From assembly GCA_002394965.1 (NCBI GenBank), contig DGVL01000040.1, forward strand, positions 10,257-15,591: a DNA stretch of 5,335 nt, written 5' to 3'. Each line of letters opens with the position of its first letter. The first letter of the stretch is position 1. The translations under genes and the position numbers were made by a program. Under the pieces are notes generated by a model. It saw only the letters and a list, made by a program, of their open reading frames with translations, ran no database searches and was not told where the DNA came from. Of this stretch, positions 1 to 4,610 are shown one piece after another. This DNA is from Lachnospira sp. UBA4285 (lineage in GTDB: Bacteria > Bacillota > Clostridia > Lachnospirales > Lachnospiraceae).

Positions 1-32
1 GGGTGTCCAGGGTTCGAGCCCCTGGTGGTGCA
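1..32 (+). tRNA. 3' end of a tRNA gene (partial)
   Basis: The window opens inside a tRNA gene. A perfect 5-bp T stem is visible (CAGGG at 8-12, CCCTG at 20-24) around the canonical 7-nt T loop TTCGAGC (13-19). It is followed by the 7-nt 3' acceptor strand GTGGTGC (25-31) and discriminator A32. The next bases are CTT, so the CCA end is not encoded and must be added after transcription. The 5' acceptor strand is predicted to be GCACCAC, but it lies outside the window together with the anticodon, so the amino acid cannot be assigned. Confidence 0.8.
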
Positions 33-58
33 CTTGTAAGTCTTTTGGTTTGGGAGAT

Positions 59-83
59 GCCCAGGCTGAAGGGCTTTTTTTTT
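59..83 (+). terminator. Probable intrinsic terminator after the tRNA gene
   Basis: GCCC (59-62) can pair with GGGC (71-74) around an 8-nt loop and is followed at once by nine T residues (75-83). The stem is short, but the uninterrupted T tract and the position 27 nt after the tRNA end make a tRNA-unit terminator the simplest reading. The DUF5685-like gene downstream would then need its own promoter, and a good candidate is present. Confidence 0.5.
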
Positions 84-117
84 ACCAATAATTCAGATTT
101 AAATAATGTCCCTGCCG

Positions 118-147
118 TTGACAATACTTTTTCCGTCCGTTTACAAT
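118..147 (+). promoter_or_regulatory. Sigma-A-type promoter for the DUF5685/J-protein unit
   Basis: A perfect -35 box TTGACA (118-123) and a -10 box TACAAT (142-147, one mismatch to TATAAT) are separated by 18 nt. The predicted transcription start is near 154, giving a leader of about 29 nt before the TTG start at 183. It lies after the probable tRNA terminator, which fits independent transcription of the two genes that follow. Confidence 0.65.
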
Positions 148-171
148 TGTCTACGCAGTTAAATGAGGCAT

Positions 172-176
172 GGAGG
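172..176 (+). promoter_or_regulatory. Ribosome binding site fixing the TTG start
   Basis: GGAGG lies 6 nt before TTG at 183. No ATG in the correct frame lies near here; the two ATGs around 164-172 are in another frame. This site, together with the N-terminal family match of the encoded protein, sets the start of the DUF5685-like gene. Confidence 0.75.
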
Positions 177-182
177 CGGCAT

Positions 183-1031
183 TTGACAGGATATATCATC
201 ATCAACCGACAGTCGCTCTCAGAAGAGGATTATGCGTGCTACCGCTCCTTTTACTGCGGTCTGTGCGGCGAGCTGCAGCAGCGGTACGGCCGTGCCGGCC
301 AGATGACGCTCAACTACGACATGACTTTTATCGCCCTGCTGCTCACGGCGCTCTACGAGCCGGACATCCGCCTTTCGAAAGAGCGGTGTGCCATTCACCC
401 GCTTAAGCAGCGGGAGCACAGGATTTCCGTGGCGACGGGTTACGCTGCGGACATGAACATCCTCCTTTCTTATGACAAGTGTATGGACGACTGGAAGGAC
501 GACGGGAGCGTGGCCGGACACCGGGAGGCGCTGGCGCTCGAACGATTTCTGCCGGGTATCCGGGAGAAATACCCCGGGAAAGTGTCAAATATCCAGGACA
601 GTCTCGGCAGGCTGTACGCGGCGGAGGACAGAGGCGACACGGATATCGACCGGACGGCAGGGCTGTACGGTCAGGTCTTTGCCGAGGTCATCGCGTGGAG
701 ATCCGATGAGTGGGAGCAGCTGCTGCGGGACTTAGGAATGTGCCTCGGAAAGTTTGTTTACCTTGCCGATGCATTCGAGGACCGGGAAAAGGACGAAAAG
801 AAAGGACGCTTCAACATCCTGAGCGCTCTCAGAGCAGGAGCGGACACGGATGCGGCGTACGAGGACATGGTGTTCTCCATCCTTAATGGCGTGATGGGCG
901 ACGCGGTGCGCCTTTTCAGCCTTCTTCCCATTGTCGAATATGTCCCGATCCTCAGGAATATACTGTACGCCGGCGTGTGGACACGCCCGAATGCCTTCCG
1001 GGCAAGACGCCACAGAAAAGAGCAGAGATGA
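183..1031 (+). CDS. DUF5685-like protein of unknown function
   Basis: I recognise this as a DUF5685-type protein, a Clostridia family with no assigned function. The reading frame is open from the window edge through the tRNA and promoter, but the real start is TTG183: GGAGG sits 6 nt upstream and the protein then begins MTGYIIIN, matching the usual GYxxIN opening of the family. The product is 282 aa. Visible landmarks are the Cys motif FYCGLC (C25, C28; a further Cys at C19), a hydrophobic helix after NYDMTF, and an acidic segment DAFEDREKDEKKGR in the C-terminal half. It is mostly helical, with no signal peptide or clear membrane anchor. The CxxC could bind metal or be redox-active, but that is inference. 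Its stop overlaps the start of the J-domain gene by ATGA, so the two are probably co-translated. Certainty is good for the family and absent for the function. Confidence 0.8.
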   Translation: MTGYIIINRQSLSEEDYACYRSFYCGLCGELQQRYGRAGQMTLNYDMTFIALLLTALYEPDIRLSKERCAIHPLKQREHRISVATGYAADMNILLSYDKCMDDWKDDGSVAGHREALALERFLPGIREKYPGKVSNIQDSLGRLYAAEDRGDTDIDRTAGLYGQVFAEVIAWRSDEWEQLLRDLGMCLGKFVYLADAFEDREKDEKKGRFNILSALRAGADTDAAYEDMVFSILNGVMGDAVRLFSLLPIVEYVPILRNILYAGVWTRPNAFRARRHRKEQR

Positions 1032-1858
1032 GAGATCCATACGATGTCCTCGGGGTGTCCCGGGATGCCTCCGAGGAGGAAATAAAAAAAGCCTACCGGA
1101 AGCTCAGCCGGAAGTATCATCCGGATGCCAATGTGAACAATCCCAACAAGGCGCAGGCCGAGGAGATGTTCAAGGAGGTGCAGCAGGCCTATACGCAGAT
1201 TATGCACGAGCGTACCTACGGGAGCAGCTCGGCGTATGGCGGCTATCAGACAGGCGGCTCGTACGGCCCGTATGGCGGGGGCGGATACGGAAGCGGCCCT
1301 CAGGGCGGCAGCGGGCAGAACTACGGCGGAGGATACTCAGACGGGCCATACAGTCAGAGCGGCCCGCAGTACGGCGGGCAGAGTCAGGGCAGCTGGTGGG
1401 GATATGGTCCCTTCGGTCCGTTCTTCGGGGGATTCGGCGGTTTCGGAGGCAACGGCACCTGGCAGGAAGAGCAGATGAACGGGAATGACGAGACGTCCAT
1501 GCGGCTTCGGGCGGCGCAGAACTACATACGCAGCGGGAACTGGCAGGAGGCTCTGAACACGCTGTCGCAGATCCAGCCCCTGGACGCGCGCTGGTACTAT
1601 CTGAGCGCCCAGGCAAATTCCATGGCCGGCAATCAGGCCAGGGCGCTGCAGCACGCCAGCACGGCCGTACAGATGGACCCGGACAACCAGGCGTACCAGC
1701 AGCTCTACAGACAGCTGAGCAGCGGCGGGACATACGCCTCCACGGGCGAGAAACAATACGGGCGCACCGGCTGGAGTCAGGTGGCGGGCACGCTGCTGCA
1801 GATCGCGCTGTGCCTGGTCTGCATGACCGGCGGATATCCGGTTTGCTGTTTCATCTGA
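1028..1858 (+). CDS. J-domain (DnaJ-like) protein with Gly-rich linker and TPR-like segment
   Basis: This 276-aa protein carries an N-terminal J domain (residues 3-64) with the diagnostic HPD motif at 31-33, preceded by a basic helix II (IKKAYRKLSRKY). J domains stimulate the ATPase of an Hsp70 (DnaK) partner. Residues about 64-145 form a linker rich in Gly, Tyr, Gln and Ser, ending in a Phe/Gly run. Residues about 155-236 resemble TPR helices (GNWQEALNTL, then GNQARALQHASTAVQMDPDN). The last 29 residues are hydrophobic and end in CLVCMTGGYPVCCFI, with four Cys. The zinc-finger and C-terminal substrate domains of true DnaJ are absent, so this is a class III-type J protein and not dnaJ itself. 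The ATG at 1028 overlaps the previous stop by 4 nt and has only a weak purine-rich site (AGAGCAGAG), suggesting translational coupling. The client or membrane target is unknown. Confidence 0.88.
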   Translation: MRDPYDVLGVSRDASEEEIKKAYRKLSRKYHPDANVNNPNKAQAEEMFKEVQQAYTQIMHERTYGSSSAYGGYQTGGSYGPYGGGGYGSGPQGGSGQNYGGGYSDGPYSQSGPQYGGQSQGSWWGYGPFGPFFGGFGGFGGNGTWQEEQMNGNDETSMRLRAAQNYIRSGNWQEALNTLSQIQPLDARWYYLSAQANSMAGNQARALQHASTAVQMDPDNQAYQQLYRQLSSGGTYASTGEKQYGRTGWSQVAGTLLQIALCLVCMTGGYPVCCFI

Positions 1859-1882
1859 GACATCTGGTGAGGCATCAGGACA

Positions 1883-1910
1883 TTGCATTTTTAAAGTCCT
1901 GCGCTATAAT
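1883..1910 (+). promoter_or_regulatory. Promoter of the thiamine-related operon
   Basis: A perfect -10 box TATAAT lies at 1905-1910. The -35 region is weak: TTGCAT at 1883-1888 with 16-nt spacing, or ATTGCA at 1882-1887 with 17 nt. Transcription should start near 1917, essentially at the first bases of the TPP aptamer. A perfect 6-bp inverted repeat, CAGGAC (1876-1881) and GTCCTG (1896-1901), brackets the -35 region. Confidence 0.7.
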
Positions 1911-1916
1911 AGACAT

Positions 1917-2023
1917 AATTCAGCCGGGGAGCCCCTTTATGAAAACCGCGGGGCTGAGAGGAAGAGCGGATGCTTCGACCCGTTGACCTGATGCGGATAA
2001 TGCTGCCGTAGGGATGCTTTTAT
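1917..2023 (+). promoter_or_regulatory. TPP riboswitch (THI element)
   Basis: The conserved TPP-aptamer blocks appear in order: CGGGGAGCCCC (1925-1935), GGGGCTGAGAGG (1950-1961), GACCCG (1977-1982), then ACCTGATGCGGATAATGC (1986-2003) and CCGTAGGGA (2006-2014). The P3 arm is CCCC/GGGG (1932-1935 with 1950-1953), and P2 pairs CGGG (1925-1928) with CCCG (1979-1982). A short P1 can form from AGC (1922-1924) and GCT (2016-2018), extended by ATAA/TTAT. The RNA binds thiamine pyrophosphate and normally represses thiamine synthesis or uptake genes when TPP is plentiful. Its downstream genes (thiW, thiM) fit that role. Confidence 0.96.
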
Positions 2024-2036
2024 ACAGACTTTTATG

Positions 2037-2073
2037 TCCGGACGCTCCTTGCAGGCAGCGCCCGGATTTTCTT
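2037..2073 (+). terminator. Riboswitch-controlled intrinsic terminator (expression platform)
   Basis: TCCGG (2037-2041) pairs with CCGGA (2062-2066), and CGCT (2043-2046) pairs with AGCG (2057-2060), separated by one A/C mismatch. The stem is followed directly by TTTTCTT (2067-2073). It lies 14 nt beyond the aptamer and about 40 nt before the first gene, the standard place for TPP-dependent transcription termination. The upper stem and loop contain GCTCCTTG (2044-2051), which is complementary, with two G-U pairs, to CGGGGAGC of the aptamer (1925-1932) and could form an antiterminator. Confidence 0.8.
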
Positions 2074-2097
2074 ATGTGCACAAGTCCCGGCGGAAAG

Positions 2098-2104
2098 AAG
2101 GAGG
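2098..2104 (+). promoter_or_regulatory. Strong ribosome binding site of the first thi-operon gene
   Basis: AAGGAGG lies 10 nt before ATG2115. This decides the start: the same frame is open upstream to an ATG at 2034, but that one precedes the terminator stem and has no such site. Confidence 0.8.
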
Positions 2105-2114
2105 GAAAGAGAAG

Positions 2115-2420
2115 ATGAATGCGAGCGTGGCGATTCAGGTGCTGCCCAAGGTGGCGACCAACGAGGAGACCGTCCGGATTGTGGATGCAGTGATTGCGTA
2201 TATCCGCAGTCAGAATGTCCACATGGAGGTAGACCCATTTGAGACGGTGATGGAAGGCGATTATGACCAGCTGATGGAGATCGTGAAGAACTGTCAGCAG
2301 ATCTGCATCGACGCCGGCGCGCCGTCGGTGATGAGTTACGTGAAGATCAACTACGCGCCGAAGGGCGTCATGACCATGGAGTTCAAGACGGGAAAGCACA
2401 GAAAGGCGGACAAATCATGA
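2115..2420 (+). CDS. MTH1187/YkoF-family thiamine-binding protein
   Basis: This 101-aa protein matches the small thiamine-binding family once called DUF77 (MTH1187, with YkoF as a two-domain relative). Members are ferredoxin-like folds that form oligomers and bind thiamine or related compounds in the cytoplasm. Typical features are the opening strand AIQVLPK, the helix with IVDAVIAYI, the strand with EVDPFETVMEGDYDQLMEI, and the closing AGAPSVMSYVKINY. The length is normal for a single-domain member. It is the first gene behind the TPP riboswitch, and its stop overlaps the thiW start by ATGA, which supports a role in thiamine or precursor handling, perhaps alongside the transporter. The exact ligand cannot be read from sequence. 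The start is set by AAGGAGG and excludes a spurious upstream extension into the terminator hairpin. Confidence 0.9.
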   Translation: MNASVAIQVLPKVATNEETVRIVDAVIAYIRSQNVHMEVDPFETVMEGDYDQLMEIVKNCQQICIDAGAPSVMSYVKINYAPKGVMTMEFKTGKHRKADKS

Positions 2421-2974
2421 ATGACAGAAATACGGTCACGATCCGGAAGATGGTTCTCACAGCCATGCTGGGGTGCCTGGCATTTGTCCTGAGCACATTC
2501 GTATACTTCCCGCAGATGGCGCCGTTCCAGCACTTTGTCGATGTCATCGCGGCTGTCCTTCTCGGGCCGTGGTATGCCTGCGCGGCGGCGTTTCTGGCGG
2601 GCATCCTGCGGATGATGACCGGGCGCACGATTCAGGCGGTTGTCGGCGCCATCTTCGGGCCGATTCTGGGCGGACTTCTGTACAGACGGTTCCACAACGT
2701 CTTCCTGACCGCCATCGGCGAGGTGCTCGGCACGGGCTTCATCGGCGGCAGCGTGGCCTATCCGCTGATGACGAAGTTCTACGGCGTCACACAGCCGAAC
2801 TGGTGGTTCTACATCCCGTTCTACATTCCGTCGGCTGCGATGGGCGCGGCGATGGGCGTCATGGTTGTCCTGATCCTGAAGAAGACCGGAGTGCTGGCCA
2901 GAATGCAGGCTGCGCTGACAACAGGCAGACCGGAGACGGCTGCCGCCCGGAACCAGGCAGGCGGAAAGCGGTGA
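2417..2974 (+). CDS. thiW: ThiW, substrate-binding S component of an ECF transporter for hydroxyethylthiazole
   Basis: This 185-aa membrane protein matches ThiW, the S component of an energy-coupling-factor transporter thought to import the thiazole precursor. Hydrophobic segments lie at about residues 12-31, 39-63, 71-89, 95-117 and 129-154. Family signatures include PFQHFVDVIAAVLLGPWY (36-53), the arginine-containing loop ILRMMTGR (63-70) and the Gly-rich GAIFGPILGGLLYR (77-90). The C-terminal tail after about residue 160 is polar and Ala-rich. No ATPase or T subunit is nearby, so it probably uses a shared EcfAAT module encoded elsewhere (group II arrangement, inferred). ATG2417 overlaps the upstream stop by ATGA, with a weak GGCGGA site about 7 nt before it. 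The riboswitch upstream and thiM downstream support thiazole over other vitamins. Confidence 0.9.
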   Translation: MNDRNTVTIRKMVLTAMLGCLAFVLSTFVYFPQMAPFQHFVDVIAAVLLGPWYACAAAFLAGILRMMTGRTIQAVVGAIFGPILGGLLYRRFHNVFLTAIGEVLGTGFIGGSVAYPLMTKFYGVTQPNWWFYIPFYIPSAAMGAAMGVMVVLILKKTGVLARMQAALTTGRPETAAARNQAGGKR

Positions 2975-2976
2975 GC

Positions 2977-3801
2977 ATGGATCTCTATGGCATATATGAA
3001 CGGACGCAGAGGGAAAATCCAGGCGTTCAGTGCATTACCAACTTTGTGACGGTCAATGACTGTGCAAACATTCTTCTTGCCGCCGGCGCGTCGCCGGCCA
3101 TGACGATGGACATCCGCGAGGCGGCGGAGGCCGTGCGCCGCATGCAGGCGCTGGTCTGCAACATGGGGGCGATCGAATACGCAGACTCCATGGTGAGTGC
3201 CGGGCAAGAGGCCAACCGGCTGGGCATTCCGGTCGTGCTCGACCCGGTGGCAGCCGGCGGAACCGCCCTGCGCCGGGAGACTTCAGAGAGGCTGCTGCGG
3301 TGCGTGCATTTTGCCGCAATCCGCGGAAACGCCTCGGAGATCCGGGCGCTTGCCGGGCAGGGGTCGTCCGGCCGGGGAGTTGACGCAGGCGTTAAAGACG
3401 GCGTGACGGAAGATAATCTGATGGCGGTACAGGAGCTGGTCAGAGGACTTGCGAGGCGGCTGGGGTGCGTCGTGGTGCTCTCCGGTCTCATCGACGTCGT
3501 ATCGGACGGGAAGGCATGTGCCGCTGTCAGAGGCGGCGCCGCCACGATGGCGCGCATCACCGGAAGCGGCTGCATGCTGAGCACTCTCACCGGGGGATTT
3601 CTGGGAGCGGCGCCGGACAGGCCGTTTGAGGCGGCGCTGGCAGCGGTTGCGATCATGGACGCGGCCGGTGAGATCGCGGAGGAAAAGCGCCTGAAGAAAG
3701 GCACCGGGAACGCGACGTTCCGGACGGATATGATCGACGCCATCTTCACGATGACGCGGGAGCAGTTCGGGAGAAGAGAGAATATTGAGGTTTCGGAATG
3801 A
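2977..3801 (+). CDS. thiM: Hydroxyethylthiazole kinase ThiM
   Basis: ThiM phosphorylates 4-methyl-5-(2-hydroxyethyl)thiazole with ATP in the salvage branch of thiamine synthesis, giving the phosphate used by ThiE. The 274-aa product has the normal length and a ribokinase-like fold. Visible motifs are CITNFVTVNDCAN (19-31), AAGASPAM, CNMGAI, VVLDPVAAGG (DP at 89-90), RGNASEI (GN at 117-118), and the anion-hole loop GSGCMLSTLTGG with the conserved Cys at 199. The C-terminal signature GTGNATFRTDMID is intact. Two starts are possible: ATG2977, chosen here, and GTG2971, which overlaps the thiW stop as GTGA and has AGGCGG 6 nt upstream; the difference is two residues. Lying directly after thiW, it would trap imported thiazole inside the cell. 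Its stop overlaps the HAD gene by ATGA. Confidence 0.95.
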   Translation: MDLYGIYERTQRENPGVQCITNFVTVNDCANILLAAGASPAMTMDIREAAEAVRRMQALVCNMGAIEYADSMVSAGQEANRLGIPVVLDPVAAGGTALRRETSERLLRCVHFAAIRGNASEIRALAGQGSSGRGVDAGVKDGVTEDNLMAVQELVRGLARRLGCVVVLSGLIDVVSDGKACAAVRGGAATMARITGSGCMLSTLTGGFLGAAPDRPFEAALAAVAIMDAAGEIAEEKRLKKGTGNATFRTDMIDAIFTMTREQFGRRENIEVSE

Positions 3802-4541
3802 AATTTGATTCATCCCGCATGTGGCAGATGCATCCGGCATTTGCCATTTTTGATATGGACGGAACGCTGGTCGATTCGATGAAGTACTGGATGCGGCTGG
3901 GAGAGGAGTACCTGCGGATGAAAGGGGTGTCCGATGCGGACGCCGCCCCGGTTCTGGCACGCCTGGCCGAGCAGACGATCTCGCAGAGCTCGGCGCTGAT
4001 GGTGAGAACGTTTCACTGGAACATCACGCCGCAGGAGGTGGCGGATGAGATCAACGGCCTGATGCAGGAGCACTACCGCCGTGATGTCCCGCTAAAACAG
4101 GGCGTCAGGGCGTATCTTGGCGGGCTGGCCGCCGCCGGGGTGCGCTGCTGCGTGGCGTCGGCAAGTGACCCGGATAATGTCCGGCTCTGCCTCGGGAGGA
4201 GTCGTGTGGCGGATGCCTTCGAGTTTTCCCTCTCCTGCGAGGTGTACGGGAGCAAGAACAAGCCTGACATCTATCTTGCCTGTGCGAGGCGCTTTGGCGC
4301 CGCGCCGCAGGACATCGTGGTCTACGAGGACGCGCTGTACGCGCTGAGGACGGCGAAGGCGGCCGGCTTTTCTACTGTCGGTATCCTGGACGCCTGGGAC
4401 CGGCAGGAATGGCCGCTTATCCGGGAGGTATCGGACGCGGTCACGGAGGATTTCCGGACGTTCTCCGGGCGCGAAGAGCCCTTCCGGGACGGGCTCTGCC
4501 GCCTGTCCGGCGGGCTTGACAGCCTGCGCAAACGTAAGTAA
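3798..4541 (+). CDS. HAD-superfamily phosphatase (beta-phosphoglucomutase-like subfamily)
   Basis: This 247-aa cytoplasmic protein has all four HAD motifs: DMDGTLVDS with nucleophile D19 and acid/base D21, the motif II serine in ASASD (S121), a motif III lysine in GSKNKPDIY (K153 or K155), and the Mg-binding acids of VYEDA (E177, D178). Residues about 27-95 form the helical C1 cap. It should hydrolyse a small phosphate monoester, but sequence does not fix the substrate. The start ATG3798 overlaps the thiM stop by ATGA and has GAGG 7 nt upstream. This tight coupling within a TPP-riboswitch operon suggests a thiamine-related substrate, for example thiamine monophosphate or a precursor phosphate. 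That is inference, and a general sugar-phosphate phosphatase remains possible. The final ~20 residues (basic, ending RKRK) extend past the core fold. Confidence 0.88.
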   Translation: MKFDSSRMWQMHPAFAIFDMDGTLVDSMKYWMRLGEEYLRMKGVSDADAAPVLARLAEQTISQSSALMVRTFHWNITPQEVADEINGLMQEHYRRDVPLKQGVRAYLGGLAAAGVRCCVASASDPDNVRLCLGRSRVADAFEFSLSCEVYGSKNKPDIYLACARRFGAAPQDIVVYEDALYALRTAKAAGFSTVGILDAWDRQEWPLIREVSDAVTEDFRTFSGREEPFRDGLCRLSGGLDSLRKRK

Positions 4542-4556
4542 ACTTGACTCACGGAC

Positions 4557-4594
4557 GCGGCCGGCGCCTTTCATCAGGGAGTCTTTCTGGCCGC
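4557..4594 (+). other. Hairpin in the spacer before metG
   Basis: GCGGCCGG (4557-4564) pairs with CTGGCCGC (4587-4594), eight pairs including one G-U, around a 22-nt loop. No T tract follows: the next bases are ACGGAAAGGAG, the metG ribosome binding site. It is therefore not a normal terminator. The loop holds a second copy of GGAGTCTTT. The role is unknown; chance pairing in GC-rich DNA is possible. Confidence 0.35.
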
Positions 4595-4610
4595 ACGGAA
4601 AGGAGTCTTT

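Noticed and set aside
3..182. In-frame N-terminal extension of the DUF5685 gene
   Set aside because: It would translate through a tRNA 3' end, a likely terminator and a promoter. The ribosome binding site and family start support TTG183.
1..182. Integration site of a mobile element at the tRNA 3' end
   Set aside because: No integrase, no repeat of the tRNA end within the window, and the neighbouring genes look like core genome.
1236..1478. Open frames in the repeat-like part of the J-protein gene
   Set aside because: They arise from the Gly/Tyr-rich codon bias of the linker; the true frame is fixed by the J domain and TPR-like part on either side.
1864..1892. Intrinsic terminator after the J-protein gene
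   Set aside because: CTGGTG/CATCAG (1864-1878) forms a small hairpin, but the T run starts about 10 nt later and the stem includes a G-U pair, so it does not look like a functional terminator.
2034..2114. Upstream ATG for the thiamine-binding protein
   Set aside because: These codons cover the terminator hairpin and precede the AAGGAGG site; the added residues do not belong to the family.
2473..2976. Long extension of the thiM frame inside thiW
   Set aside because: The extension is an out-of-frame reading of thiW, rich in Arg, His and Gly as expected from a GC-rich shadow frame. ThiM has its normal length from 2977.
3027..3960. Long minus-strand open frames opposite thiM and the HAD gene (and similar ones elsewhere)
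   Set aside because: They are antisense shadows of GC-rich genes: biased composition, no ribosome binding sites, and no recognisable family.
4544..4574. Promoter TTGACT/TTTCAT for metG
   Set aside because: The -10 matches only four of six positions and the spacing is 19 nt, so it is too weak to annotate.
4542..4610. T-box leader or intrinsic terminator before metG
   Set aside because: The 69-nt spacer is too short for a T-box, has no T-box consensus, and its hairpin lacks a T tract.
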